Notes: a model not told the origin generated them from the sequence alone. DNA of 64,000 nucleotides from a bacterium (GCA_016930535.1 JAFGGN010000043.1:62001-126000); one strand, 5' to 3'; numbered from the stretch's first letter, positions 45,949 to 56,217 are shown. Translations and numbers: made by a program.

Positions 45949-48801
45949 ATGAGATACAGAATGGCGACGACGCTGTTCATCTTCCTGTTTATTCAGTGTA
46001 CCAAACAAATTGAAATTCAAAATACATCATTGGAGATACAGGCCTTTGCATTGAATGAATCCATTCCGCAGGATCCTTCCGTAATCACGGATACATTGAA
46101 CAACGGTGTCCGATATCTGATACGAACCAATCAGAAACCTGAGAAAAGGGCAGAACTGCGACTGGTCGTTCATGCAGGATCCCTGCTCGAGAGTGATGAA
46201 CAGCAGGGGCTGGCACATTTTTGCGAGCATATGGCATTCAATGGAACAGCCCATTTCGAAAAACAGTCACTCATCGACTACCTTGAGCGTATCGGTATGC
46301 GTTTCGGACCGGAAGTGAATGCGTATACCGGATTCGATGATACTGTTTACATGCTTGAAATCCCGACCGACAGCATCGACATCCTGAATACCGCATTTCA
46401 GATTCTGGAGGACTGGGCCCACAATATTCTTTTTCAGCAAGATGAAATCGAAAAAGAGCGCGGTGTCATTCTTGAGGAGTGGCGGCTGGGCAGGGGGGCT
46501 TCTGCCCGTATCCGCGATCAGCAGCTTCCGGTTCTGCTTTACGGGTCCAGATATGCGGAAAGATTGCCGATCGGCAAACCGGATATTATCAGGACATTTG
46601 AGCCGTCATTGCTGCATCGGTTTTACCGGGACTGGTATCGCCCGGATCTGATATCCGTGGTGGCCGTCGGTGATTTTGATCCGGAGGACATAGAAAAGAA
46701 AATCATCACGCATTTTTCAAATATGACGAATCCCCCTGATCCCAAAAACAGACCGGTTTATCAGGTTCCTGATCACGATGACAGCAAAATATCCATTGTG
46801 ACCGACGAGGAAGCCACACAAAACCAGGTCAGTGTGTATTTCAAGTATGATCTGTCACCCGAACGCACGATTGCAGATTACCGCAGAACGATTCTGGAAT
46901 ATATGGTCGACAGCATGTTCAATGAACGCCTTCAGGAATCCCTGCGTCAATCAAATCCTCCTTATCTGACCGCCAGCGCCGGCAATACAAAAATTACCGG
47001 ATCCAAGGGTGCCTATGTGCTGAATGCGCGCGTGGATGAAACAGGGGTTATATTCGGATTGGAAAATCTGCTAAAAGAAGTGAAGCGGGTCCGTGTTTTC
47101 GGGTTTACTCCTACGGAAATGGAGCGAAGCAAGATCAATCTGCTCAGGATCATTGAGAAAGCCTACCTGGAAAAGGATAAAACGGAATCCGTGCGTTATG
47201 CTTCCGAATATGTCCGACATTTTACAGATGATGAACCGATTCCCGGCATTGAAAACGAGTATCTGTTGTTTCTGCAATTTATTCCCGGCATCGGATTGGA
47301 TGAAATAAACGGGCTGACCAGCCTTTGGATAAAAGACAGCAACAGGGTCGTTCTGGTCAGTGCTCCGGAAAAAAACAGATATTTACTTCCTGATGAAACG
47401 GCTATTATTCAGCTTTTTGAGGATGTCAAGGATATTGCAGTGGAACCCTATGAGGATGTGGCCACTGATGAACCATTGATTCAGGCTGTTCCCATACCGG
47501 GAAGTATCACCCGTACCGCAGGCATCGATTCACTCGGTTTGACGGAATGGACGTTATCGAACGGTGTACGGGTACTTCTCAAACCCACTGATTTTAAAAA
47601 CGACCAGATTCTGATCAATGCATACAGTCCGGGCGGTTCTTCACTTGTGCCGGACTCACTGTATGAATCGGCAAGAAACGCTTCATGGATCATTCAGGAA
47701 AGTGGTTTGTGTCAGTTCGACAGAACCGCATTGGAGAAAAAACTGGCAGGGAAGCTGATCAGCATTTCTCCGCGAATCGACGGATTGAGCGAAGGTATAT
47801 CAGGACAATGTTCACCTGAAGATCTGGAAACATGTTTACAGATGGTGTATTTATTTTTCACCTGTCCGCGTGCGGATTCTGTGGCCTATATGTCATTGAA
47901 AGAACGCATCAGAGGACTTTTGGAAAATCGTCATGCGAATCCGGAAGCCGTGTATCAGGATACCATTCAGTGGGTCATGTCCGGATATCATTTCCGTGCT
48001 CGTCCCTGGACCAATGAAAGACTGGATGAGATCAATTTGGCCGATGCCTTCAGCATATACCGGCAACGGTTCGAAAATGCGTCTGATTTCAAGTTTTATA
48101 TCGTCGGCAATATCGATACGGTGACGATCAAACCGCTGATTCTGACCTACCTGGGCAGCCTTCCCGCATTGAACAGTTACGAATCGTTCAAGGATCCGTG
48201 TATCGTTCCTCCGGACGGAATCATCGAAAAAACCGTATATCGTGGAAAGGAATCCAAGAGCAGGGTTACTATGGCGTATACCGGTAATTTTCCATGGACA
48301 TACCGAAGGGAACATGATTTTGATACCATGATACAGATCATGAATATCAGGATGCGGGAAGTGATCCGCGAGGATCTCAGCGGCACCTACGGCGTCCGCG
48401 TAACCGGAAGAGTCTATAAATATCCCAGGGAACGCTTTGATATCAGAATTTCGTTCGGCTGCGAACCGGAACGTGTCAACGAACTCTCGGATGCCGTGTA
48501 TATGCAAATCGACACATTGCTGCAAAATGGCCCCCGTCCGAAGGATCTGGAGAAAGTAAGAGAATCCCAATTACGGACGCATGAAATCAACGTAAAAAAC
48601 AACAGTTACTGGATGCAAAGCCTGATATGGCTGGATCTATACAAACTGGATTACAGCGTTGTGGAAACACTGCCGGAACTGATCCGCTCGATGCAATGCG
48701 ATTCGATTCAGGAGGTGGCCCGGATCTGTTTTCAACAAAAAAACAGGGTTCGGGTGATCCTGTACCCTGAAAATGAGCTGCAGGAGCAGGCAGTACCATG
48801 A
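45949..48801 (+). CDS. Exported M16-family zinc metallopeptidase (pitrilysin-like)
   Basis: A 950-residue full-length M16 peptidase. The signal segment MRYRMATTLFIFLFIQC ends in Cys17, a possible lipoprotein site with an unusual Gln at -1. The inverted zinc motif HFCEH is at residues 90-94, with the downstream Glu in EKERGVILEEW. Four M16 domains follow; the second half is the non-catalytic partner. The start ATG at 45949 follows AAAGGAGA; the frame from 45883 is untranslated. Likely function is degradation of peptides in the periplasm. Its TGA overlaps the start of the patatin gene (ATGA), so the two are expressed together. It is divergent from the BlaI operon. Confidence 0.92.
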   Translation: MRYRMATTLFIFLFIQCTKQIEIQNTSLEIQAFALNESIPQDPSVITDTLNNGVRYLIRTNQKPEKRAELRLVVHAGSLLESDEQQGLAHFCEHMAFNGTAHFEKQSLIDYLERIGMRFGPEVNAYTGFDDTVYMLEIPTDSIDILNTAFQILEDWAHNILFQQDEIEKERGVILEEWRLGRGASARIRDQQLPVLLYGSRYAERLPIGKPDIIRTFEPSLLHRFYRDWYRPDLISVVAVGDFDPEDIEKKIITHFSNMTNPPDPKNRPVYQVPDHDDSKISIVTDEEATQNQVSVYFKYDLSPERTIADYRRTILEYMVDSMFNERLQESLRQSNPPYLTASAGNTKITGSKGAYVLNARVDETGVIFGLENLLKEVKRVRVFGFTPTEMERSKINLLRIIEKAYLEKDKTESVRYASEYVRHFTDDEPIPGIENEYLLFLQFIPGIGLDEINGLTSLWIKDSNRVVLVSAPEKNRYLLPDETAIIQLFEDVKDIAVEPYEDVATDEPLIQAVPIPGSITRTAGIDSLGLTEWTLSNGVRVLLKPTDFKNDQILINAYSPGGSSLVPDSLYESARNASWIIQESGLCQFDRTALEKKLAGKLISISPRIDGLSEGISGQCSPEDLETCLQMVYLFFTCPRADSVAYMSLKERIRGLLENRHANPEAVYQDTIQWVMSGYHFRARPWTNERLDEINLADAFSIYRQRFENASDFKFYIVGNIDTVTIKPLILTYLGSLPALNSYESFKDPCIVPPDGIIEKTVYRGKESKSRVTMAYTGNFPWTYRREHDFDTMIQIMNIRMREVIREDLSGTYGVRVTGRVYKYPRERFDIRISFGCEPERVNELSDAVYMQIDTLLQNGPRPKDLEKVRESQLRTHEINVKNNSYWMQSLIWLDLYKLDYSVVETLPELIRSMQCDSIQEVARICFQQKNRVRVILYPENELQEQAVP

Positions 48802-51200
48802 AATATTTACCGCGGCTCTTCTTCCTGGCCATCTTCCCGTGTCTGGTCAATATCATGGCACAGGAGACCATGATCCGTCCGAAAATCGGACTTGTTCTGT
48901 CCGGCGGCGGTGCGAAAGGATTTGCCCATATCGGTATTTTAAAAATGCTGGATTCTCTTGAAATACCGGTGGATTACATTTCCGGAACAAGTATGGGCGG
49001 GATACTCGGCGGATTGTATGCAATCGGATATCGCGGACAGGAACTTGAGAATATGGTCCTGGAAACCGACTGGGAGTCGCTCTTCTCCGATCGTCCATCC
49101 CGGGATAAATTGCCGTACATAGAAAAAAGGGAAACGGATCGTTATCAAATCGATATTGGCATTTTAGGCAGGAAACCGGCCATACCTGCTGGATTGGTAT
49201 ACGGCCGGAAAATATCCCTGCTCTTTTCGAGTAAAACCTTTATGTATGAACAGTTCCGTGATTTCGATGAACTTCCCATTCCGTTCCGCTGTGTGGCAGC
49301 CGACCTTGTGACAGGCAATGAAGTGGTACTGGAGCATGGCTCACTTTCAAAAGCGATGAGGGCCACCATGGCGATTCCTACGGTGTTCAGTCCGGTTGAA
49401 TGGGGGGATTCCTTGCTTGTGGACGGTGGTATTGTCAATAATTGTCCGGTCGATGTTGTGAAAGGCATGGGAGCGGATGTGATATTTGCGGTGGATGTCC
49501 TCGGTCATGAGGTACCGAGGGAACATCTCGATAATGCGCTGAACATATTAGAACGTGCCACCCATTTAATCGGTATTGACAAATGGCGCCGCAATACAGA
49601 TCAGGCGGATTTGCTTATTTTACCGGATTTAACCGAATTTAAAATGAGCGATTTTTCAAAAGAGAAAATACGCCAGATAATTTTAAGCGGGGAGAAGGCG
49701 GCTGAAAAATACAAACAGGATCTGGTCTATTTTAAAGAAGTATATCAGCTGGACCGCGTTTCAAACCCGGAAGCCCTGCCATTACTTGAAAAAAAACCGT
49801 TACTGGAAAATGTCCAGATTATCGGACCGGCCACAACACCATTCGAAAAAATATATGGGGCGCTGGATCTGAAAACCGGAACGGCTTTCGATTATCATGA
49901 TTTTGACGATCAAATCAGTGAATTGACAAGGCTCAGGATATTTCATAAAATTGATTATGAAATGATTCCGGTATCGGATAAAGCAGTTCGTCTGTTAATC
50001 CGGGTGGAGGAAATGCAGCAACCCGTGATTTACAGCATTACCGTAGACGGGAATCAGCATCTCCCTTTCTCACTTATTTACGGCCTGCTGGGATTGAAAC
50101 CGGGGGAAAGGTTCGATACGGACATACTGAATAACCGGATTATGATACTCTATGGTCTGGATTATTTTGAACATATAGACTATGAAATAATTCCGTTACA
50201 CGATCATTTTATCCGGCTGCATATATCGGTCAAAGAATTGCCGATGCGTAAATTGCGTATCGGATTGCATTATGACAAAGACAGAAAACTGATGGGCATT
50301 GCCGGATTTAAAATCAACAGTCTGATTGTTCCCGGGATACGGTTTGAAAATGAATACCAGTTTGGTGCCTATCGACGATTCTGGAACGAAATATCCTATC
50401 CTTCACGGACCATGAAATTATCTGTCTACCCGTATATCAGGCAGTCATTTACAAGCATACCTCTTCATGTGTTTAACGGATTTGGTGATGTTGAAGCCAT
50501 TTTTCAGGACAGGAGCACTGTCTGGACCGCAGGCTTGTGCTGGAATCTTTCGAAAGACATCAATGTTGAAATTGAGCTGCTGACGGAACGCATAGAAATC
50601 GAACCAACCGTCGCTGCCGATGATAATCGGATGTTCACCAATCGTCAGATGACGGTCAATCAGATACACGGCGTATTCAATGTGGACACACGGAATGACG
50701 CCTTGTTGCCGACTTCAGGATTGAACACGACACTCGACATGGCAATGTCACCTGAAAGGTTGGGTAACGACAAATCCTTTCAAAGGTTTTTTGCGTTTTC
50801 GGATCTGTATATTCCGGTATTTTATAAAAACACGCTGCGCCTTTACGGATTTTACGGATATGGATCGGTCAATATGCCCGAAATCAGGAATTTCAAACAG
50901 GGTGACCCTGATCTTTTTGCCGGACTGAATATCGACCAGTTATTTGCGCGTCATCTGTTGTTGTACAGAACAGAATTCCTGATTCCGGTTAAAAATGCAT
51001 TTTCCTTCTTTGTATGCGGTAACCGTGCGCATTGCTTTGAATCAGATAAAGATGATCCGCTTTGGGGGGCAGGATTTGGAATCAAATTCAGGACCCCCCT
51101 GGGACTCGTTGGGATTGTTTACGCGCTGGGCAGTCAAGGCATTCTGAATCCCGAAAAGGCCGCATCCAGATTTTATTACTTCATCGGAACAAAATTTTAA
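48798..51200 (+). CDS. Patatin-like phospholipase fused to an Omp85-type barrel
   Basis: An 800-residue outer-membrane protein. The signal peptide (1-22) is followed by a patatin lipase domain (about 28-300). It has the oxyanion loop GGGAKG (36-41), the nucleophile Ser65 in GTSMG (63-67) and the Asp of VDGGIVNNCPVD. One or two POTRA-like segments follow (about 335-480), then a C-terminal beta-barrel (about 490-800) ending in RFYYFIGTKF, an outer-membrane signature. This matches the PlpD/type Vd autotransporter class, where the barrel anchors or exports the lipase. Which side of the membrane the lipase faces, and its substrate, cannot be read from the sequence. Coupled to the M16 gene. Confidence 0.88.
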   Translation: MKYLPRLFFLAIFPCLVNIMAQETMIRPKIGLVLSGGGAKGFAHIGILKMLDSLEIPVDYISGTSMGGILGGLYAIGYRGQELENMVLETDWESLFSDRPSRDKLPYIEKRETDRYQIDIGILGRKPAIPAGLVYGRKISLLFSSKTFMYEQFRDFDELPIPFRCVAADLVTGNEVVLEHGSLSKAMRATMAIPTVFSPVEWGDSLLVDGGIVNNCPVDVVKGMGADVIFAVDVLGHEVPREHLDNALNILERATHLIGIDKWRRNTDQADLLILPDLTEFKMSDFSKEKIRQIILSGEKAAEKYKQDLVYFKEVYQLDRVSNPEALPLLEKKPLLENVQIIGPATTPFEKIYGALDLKTGTAFDYHDFDDQISELTRLRIFHKIDYEMIPVSDKAVRLLIRVEEMQQPVIYSITVDGNQHLPFSLIYGLLGLKPGERFDTDILNNRIMILYGLDYFEHIDYEIIPLHDHFIRLHISVKELPMRKLRIGLHYDKDRKLMGIAGFKINSLIVPGIRFENEYQFGAYRRFWNEISYPSRTMKLSVYPYIRQSFTSIPLHVFNGFGDVEAIFQDRSTVWTAGLCWNLSKDINVEIELLTERIEIEPTVAADDNRMFTNRQMTVNQIHGVFNVDTRNDALLPTSGLNTTLDMAMSPERLGNDKSFQRFFAFSDLYIPVFYKNTLRLYGFYGYGSVNMPEIRNFKQGDPDLFAGLNIDQLFARHLLLYRTEFLIPVKNAFSFFVCGNRAHCFESDKDDPLWGAGFGIKFRTPLGLVGIVYALGSQGILNPEKAASRFYYFIGTKF

Positions 51201-51247
51201 TAGTATTCGTCAATATGAATTTTTATTCTATATTATTGATAAAAATC

Positions 51248-51276
51248 TTGATATTTATTGATTTTTATGTTACTTT
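51248..51276 (+). promoter_or_regulatory. Probable promoter of proBA
   Basis: TTGATA (51248-51253) and TACTTT (51271-51276) are spaced by 17 bases in an AT-rich gap, 40 bases before the GTG start of proB. Confidence 0.45.
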
Positions 51277-51316
51277 ACCCTATTACAGGCAGGAGTAAAA
51301 ATCGATTTGGGGAAAT

Positions 51317-52441
51317 GTGAGCAGCCGTCAAATACAATTACAGAATGTGAGAAAGATCGTTCTTAAGCTTGGAACCCGGGTGCTTTTAAGCCACTATAAA
51401 AATCCGGACCAATCCCATATTGAAAAACTCGTTGAGGATATCGCGTTTTTTCATGAGAAGGGTTACGAATTTTCAATTGTCAGTTCCGGTGCAGTGGGTT
51501 TCGGCATGGATATGGTCGGCTTGACATCCAGACCGACAAATCTGAAAAACATACAGGCACTGGCATCAATCGGACAAAATATGCTGATGCAGCAATGGAA
51601 CCAGTGGTTTCAGAAATACAATTTGCCGGTCGGACAGATTTTACTCACCTACGATATTATCGAGAACCGGCAGCGGTATTTGCATGCAAGGGACTGTCTG
51701 CAATCCGTTTTACATTATAAGGCCGTTCCAATAATCAACGAAAATGACAGTGTGGCTGTCGACGAATTGAAATTCGGTGATAATGACACCCTGTCCGCAC
51801 TGACTTCTATTCTGATGGATGCCGATTTGCTGATATTGTTTTCGGATATCGGGGGATTGTATGACCACAATCCGCATGAAAATCCGCAGGCGAAACGTAT
51901 TTCATATATGGAAAAAATCAATGATGAGACATACAGACTGATCGAAGACAGGCCGAATGAACTTTCACTGGGGGGTATGGCGTCCAAATTGAAAGCGGCT
52001 GAAAAATCCGCACAAATGGGGACGGCCGTTATCATCACGGACGGACTCAAACCCGATCTGAGGTCCCTGCTGAACGGGAAAGATGTCGGAACTTTTTTTC
52101 AGCCTGAAAAAAAATATGAGAAAAAACGAAAACGATGGATATTTTTCAACCATAAAATCAAGGGAAAATTGGTCGTCGATGAAGGTGCCGAAAATGCCTT
52201 GATTCACCATTCGAAAAGCCTGCTTCCGGGCGGCATCATTCAGATCGAAGGTCAATTCACGGAGGGCTCTATTGTCGGTATTTTCAATACAGAAAATGAA
52301 ATGATCGGCAAGGGGATCTCTCAGTATTCAAGTGATGATATTCAAAAAATCAAGGGACAGCGCACGGATCATATTGTGCTTGAGAACGGGAAAAGATTCT
52401 ATGATGAAGTCATACATCGTGATAATATGATTATCCTTTAG
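51317..52441 (+). CDS. proB: Glutamate 5-kinase
   Basis: Phosphorylates glutamate as the first step of proline synthesis. The 374-residue protein has an amino-acid-kinase domain (KIVLKLGTRVLL near the N-terminus, VSSGAVGFG near 60, LLILFSDIGGLYDHNPHENP near 175). A C-terminal PUA domain starts near KRWIFFNHKIKGKLVV. The start is GTG at 51317 behind a TTGGGGA site. Length and domain order are normal. proA follows 12 bases later, forming the usual feedback-regulated pair. Confidence 0.95.
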   Translation: MSSRQIQLQNVRKIVLKLGTRVLLSHYKNPDQSHIEKLVEDIAFFHEKGYEFSIVSSGAVGFGMDMVGLTSRPTNLKNIQALASIGQNMLMQQWNQWFQKYNLPVGQILLTYDIIENRQRYLHARDCLQSVLHYKAVPIINENDSVAVDELKFGDNDTLSALTSILMDADLLILFSDIGGLYDHNPHENPQAKRISYMEKINDETYRLIEDRPNELSLGGMASKLKAAEKSAQMGTAVIITDGLKPDLRSLLNGKDVGTFFQPEKKYEKKRKRWIFFNHKIKGKLVVDEGAENALIHHSKSLLPGGIIQIEGQFTEGSIVGIFNTENEMIGKGISQYSSDDIQKIKGQRTDHIVLENGKRFYDEVIHRDNMIIL

Positions 52442-52453
52442 GAGCCAGCCATC

Positions 52454-53701
52454 ATGTCGGTACGAAAGACAGCTGAAAATACCAACAGAGCCTATCATGA
52501 ATTTCTGAATATTGGTACTCCGAAAATAAAGAACCGGATTCTGAAAACCATTTCTCAAAAATTAGATGCATCAAGGGATTATTTAATTTCTGAGAATGAA
52601 AAAGATATAAAAAGTGCCAAAGAGGGGGGATCGACTTCTGCATTTCTCGACAGGCTCGCTCTGAATAAAAAACGACTGGACGGAATGGTGCAGTCCTGTC
52701 TCGACCTCGTCATGATTCAGGATCCGGTCGGACGCATGGACAACATGGTGATGCGTCCGGAAGGATTTAAAGTGGGGCAAATGCGTGTGCCGATTGGTGT
52801 TATCGGGATCATTTACGAAGCCAGACCGAATGTCACGGTTGAAGCCGCCACACTCTGTTTGAAATCGGGGAATGCCGTCATACTGCGCGGCGGAAGCAAT
52901 GCATATCATTCCAATATGGCATTGGTTCGCATTCTGCGTGAAGCACTGGATGAAAACCATGTCAATCCCGATTTAATCTCATATATCGATTCAAAAGACC
53001 GGGAGGCCGTGAATGAGCTCCTTATACAGGATGATTATATTCACCTGATCATTCCACGCGGCGGAGAGGGATTGATACGCAGTGTGGTTGAAAAATCGCG
53101 TATTCCGGTTTTAAAACATTATAAAGGTGTCTGTCATGTCTATATTCACGAGCAGGCCGATATCGATATGGCATTGAATATCACGCTCAATGCCAAGATA
53201 CAAAGACCGGCCGTATGCAATGCAGCCGAAACGCTGCTTGTGGATTTGGCCTGTGCAGACACAGTTTTGCCGCCGATTCTTCAGGCATTGCAGGAAAAAG
53301 GTGTCGAAATACGGGGTTGTGAGAAAACCCAAAAACTCGGGAAAAATATCAAGCCTGTATCTGAGGATGATTATTATGCAGAATTTTTGGATCTGATTCT
53401 CGCAGTGAAAGTCGTCGGCAATATCGATGAAGCGATCGGGCATATCAATCGATACGGATCTGCACATACGGATGCCATAATTACTGAAAACATCCATATG
53501 GCAAACCGTTTTATCAACAATGTGGACAGTGCTTCTGTGATGGTGAATGCGTCCACGCGCCTGTCTGACGGCGGCGTTTACGGTTTGGGTGCGGAAATCG
53601 GCATCTCGACTGACAAACTGCATGCACGCGGTCCCATGGGGCTTGAAGGCCTGACAACGTATAAATGGATCGTCATAGGAGAAGGGCATCTGAGAGAATA
53701 A
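52454..53701 (+). CDS. proA: Gamma-glutamyl phosphate reductase
   Basis: Reduces glutamyl-5-phosphate to the semialdehyde in proline synthesis. The 415-residue protein is an aldehyde-dehydrogenase-fold enzyme with the cofactor and substrate motifs IGIIYEARPNVTVEAATLCL and AVILRGGSNAYHSN. The catalytic cysteine is in QRPAVCNAAETLL near residue 255. The end block ASTRLSDGGVYGLGAEIGIS is complete. The ATG at 52454 follows TTAGGAGCC. The next gene is on the opposite strand. Confidence 0.95.
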   Translation: MSVRKTAENTNRAYHEFLNIGTPKIKNRILKTISQKLDASRDYLISENEKDIKSAKEGGSTSAFLDRLALNKKRLDGMVQSCLDLVMIQDPVGRMDNMVMRPEGFKVGQMRVPIGVIGIIYEARPNVTVEAATLCLKSGNAVILRGGSNAYHSNMALVRILREALDENHVNPDLISYIDSKDREAVNELLIQDDYIHLIIPRGGEGLIRSVVEKSRIPVLKHYKGVCHVYIHEQADIDMALNITLNAKIQRPAVCNAAETLLVDLACADTVLPPILQALQEKGVEIRGCEKTQKLGKNIKPVSEDDYYAEFLDLILAVKVVGNIDEAIGHINRYGSAHTDAIITENIHMANRFINNVDSASVMVNASTRLSDGGVYGLGAEIGISTDKLHARGPMGLEGLTTYKWIVIGEGHLRE

Positions 53702-53741
53702 ACATTATTAAATAGACGATTAAAATACGTAAATACGAAAT

Positions 53742-54788
53742 TTACTTAATAAATCGCATTCGACATAGTTTTGATAACTTCTGTAATATTTTATAGGATA
53801 CAGTGCCAAGACAATAGCGCAACGGTGCATGGACGTTCAGATAACGTCCGTAATTGACCAGATTCCCGCCAAATTTGGCTTTAAAATTCCTGACTCCGTA
53901 TTTTTGTTCCGGCTGGCCGGCTCCGCCGAAATCATACCATTGATAATGATTTTTTGCGCCCCAGGACAGCAAATGCCACATAATCATCTCATTGGGAAGC
54001 AGTTTGGCGTAATCTCTGTCGAAACCGCCATACCATCCATACATGGTGTTTTTAAACAGCAGATCAACAGATGCAGCAATATATTCATTCTTAAATTTTG
54101 CCAGGGTAAACAAGATCATTTTTTTGGGATGAAGTATCCTGAATGCATTGATAAACAATGATTTATCGGCAAGCGGAACGCAATTGTGACGATACGACTT
54201 TTGTAGTATATCATAACAAATATCGATCTGGTCCGGATGATCAGCCGTAATCATTTCAATTTGTGGAAGCCTGATCTCATGTTTTATTTTCTTGCGCGTC
54301 GATCTGCTGATTCTTGAAAGCATCGATTCTTCTGGCAGTTCCAAGGGTATCAGATAATTTAAGTATCCGTAATGACAGAAATGGTTCATTTTTAGCAGAT
54401 GACGATGACTGGAAATATCATGGAGATTTCTCAGCTCGGTATAAATATGCGTACTCGAGCGCGTGTTGTTGTAGGTTTCAAAAAGCAATTGAAGCGCAGC
54501 ACGTCCTGAATCACATTCGTCACATAAATAACTTCCATAGGATATGCAGCGTTTCGTAAAGAATCTGAGCGGCCAGTAGGCGGCATGAATCGTCACCGGA
54601 TTGAAAAGCGCAAGCAGCCGGTCATTTTGATCGATCACGGACCAGGTTTCAGGGGAATGACATTTGGACTGAGAAAAAACCGCATGCATTTCAGGCGTGT
54701 GAAAGATATTTCCATGGTCATGATTTTCAACAAAAGATTTCCAGAGCAGAGGATCGGGATTATTGGAAATGTGAAATGAATGTGTCAC
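53742..54788 (-). CDS. FemAB/GNAT-like acyltransferase protein
   Basis: A 348-residue protein of the FemAB-like double-GNAT (Acetyltransf_6) class. The C-terminal half has YIAASVDLLFKNTMYGWYGG, MIMWHLLSWGAKNHYQWYDF and GGAGQPEQKYGVRNFKAKFG, the motifs of peptidoglycan-bridge or exopolysaccharide-linked aminoacyl/acyl transferases. The start is GTG at 54788 with a weak ribosome site. No signal peptide or membrane segment is seen. Substrate unknown; no polysaccharide cluster surrounds it. Confidence 0.8.
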   Translation of the reverse strand: MTHSFHISNNPDPLLWKSFVENHDHGNIFHTPEMHAVFSQSKCHSPETWSVIDQNDRLLALFNPVTIHAAYWPLRFFTKRCISYGSYLCDECDSGRAALQLLFETYNNTRSSTHIYTELRNLHDISSHRHLLKMNHFCHYGYLNYLIPLELPEESMLSRISRSTRKKIKHEIRLPQIEMITADHPDQIDICYDILQKSYRHNCVPLADKSLFINAFRILHPKKMILFTLAKFKNEYIAASVDLLFKNTMYGWYGGFDRDYAKLLPNEMIMWHLLSWGAKNHYQWYDFGGAGQPEQKYGVRNFKAKFGGNLVNYGRYLNVHAPLRYCLGTVSYKILQKLSKLCRMRFIK

Positions 54789-54823
54789 CGTTTCATGCCT
54801 GTTATCAACTTAACATAATATAT

Positions 54824-54829
54824 ATTATA
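54824..54829 (-). promoter_or_regulatory. Possible -10 of the FemAB-like gene
   Basis: A perfect TATAAT on the minus strand lies about 36 bases upstream of the GTG start, in an AT-rich 73-base gap. It also lies beside the palindrome ATAATATATATTAT (54815-54828). No good -35 at 16-18 bases is seen. Confidence 0.3.
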
Positions 54830-54861
54830 CGAAGTTTAATTTCGCATATGTATCAAATATA

Positions 54862-56217
54862 TTAAATGCTTTCTTTGAGTGATTCTGCCTGTTTTTTTAT
54901 GGGAAACTCCGATTGCATATTCAGAATTTTTTTAATATACACACCCGCTTCTGATTTTTTATTCTGCTTGAGTAAAATGAGACTCAGATGATACATGGCC
55001 AGCGGATTGTTTGGATCTCTTTTCAATGCGCTCTGAAGCTGCTGAATGCTTTCATCCGTCTTTTTGATCCGAAGAAGATTGATACCGTACAATGTAAGCG
55101 AAAGCGGATCCGTTTTTCCAAGATCGATTGCTTTTTTCAGTATTTTGACAGCTTCATCAGATTTTGCCTGATGATGCAGAACAATGCCGAGTGTTTTATA
55201 ATAGACGCCTCGATTGGGATTTGTACGAATGGCTTTTTTAAGACAATCGGCTGCCTCAACAAGCTGACCGAGACGAATCATGGCCTCGGATAGCAAATAC
55301 CAGACAAAATCGTCCGATGGCTTGTATTTTAAATAATCCTTGTATAAGTTCCCGGCGTTTTTATAGTCCCCTGCCAGATAGTATCCGATACCTTTGGCTA
55401 TTTTCTCTTCTTTTTTAATATTGATAATATCCGGCTGAGGTGCACGATTCGATTCGATGGATTGAATTGAAATTTTAGCGGTTTCAGCCATTTTCGTATT
55501 GGGAGCCAGCTGAATAACCTTTTCGAAATGATAGTTGGCATTTTCCGTATCGTTTAAAATAGCATAAAGCTGACCCAGTCCAAAATAGGCCCGTATTTCT
55601 TTTGGAGACAGCGATATCGTGTTTTGAAACATTTTAATGGCTTCATCGAAACGTTTTTGTATGCTGTAAATAGCTCCCAGATTTAGATAAACCAAAGGGT
55701 TATGCTGATTCAGCCGCTTGCTGTGAAGGATGACCATTTCCGCCCTGTTGATTTTTCTTAATTTGATATGATCGATTCCCAGTATTAAGAAGGCCCTGTC
55801 ATGTATTGGACAAATTTGAATGGCACGGTTAAGAACCTGAATCGATTTCTCATACTGCTTCAACTCAAAAAACAGAAGCCCAAGTTTATAGTGATACTCG
55901 ACATCATCGGGATTCAATTCGATGGCCTGTTTCCATTTTTGTTCGGCCAGATCAAAATGCTTTTCTTTCGCCAGCTTGATTGCGGATTGATGAATGGTTT
56001 CGGCTGATTGATCGAAACGGTTGGGCTTCCATTGAAGTATGGCTGTATCGTTTTGAATATCCGCCTCAATGGTACCGTGCGAGGTTGGATATTTTTGATG
56101 AATCACTTTCAGAATTTCGGATTTATCTGTGCTTTCACCTGGAATCTGAAAGAAAAAGGAATCCTGGAGAATATCTCGAATTCGCATTTGAACGGTAATA
56201 ATTTTATTTTTGTTCAT
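54862..56217 (-). CDS. TPR-repeat protein
   Basis: A 451-residue protein. The first 60 residues form a small separate unit (VQMRIRDILQDSFFFQIPGE). The rest holds about ten TPR motifs, such as LNPDDVEYHYKLGLLFFELK, HDRAFLILGIDHIKLRKINR and DPNNPLAMYHLSLILLKQNK. No signal peptide; cytoplasmic scaffold is the best guess. It ends 73 bases before the divergently organised FemAB-like gene's start on the same strand and lies 27 bases downstream of ymdB, so it may be co-transcribed with the rny-ymdB module. Partner proteins are unknown. Confidence 0.85.
   Translation of the reverse strand: MNKNKIITVQMRIRDILQDSFFFQIPGESTDKSEILKVIHQKYPTSHGTIEADIQNDTAILQWKPNRFDQSAETIHQSAIKLAKEKHFDLAEQKWKQAIELNPDDVEYHYKLGLLFFELKQYEKSIQVLNRAIQICPIHDRAFLILGIDHIKLRKINRAEMVILHSKRLNQHNPLVYLNLGAIYSIQKRFDEAIKMFQNTISLSPKEIRAYFGLGQLYAILNDTENANYHFEKVIQLAPNTKMAETAKISIQSIESNRAPQPDIINIKKEEKIAKGIGYYLAGDYKNAGNLYKDYLKYKPSDDFVWYLLSEAMIRLGQLVEAADCLKKAIRTNPNRGVYYKTLGIVLHHQAKSDEAVKILKKAIDLGKTDPLSLTLYGINLLRIKKTDESIQQLQSALKRDPNNPLAMYHLSLILLKQNKKSEAGVYIKKILNMQSEFPIKKQAESLKESI

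Noticed and set aside
53729..53745. Hairpin GTAAAT/ATTTAC between proA and the FemAB-like gene
   Set aside because: All-AT-rich six-base stem without a T-run; too weak to call a terminator.
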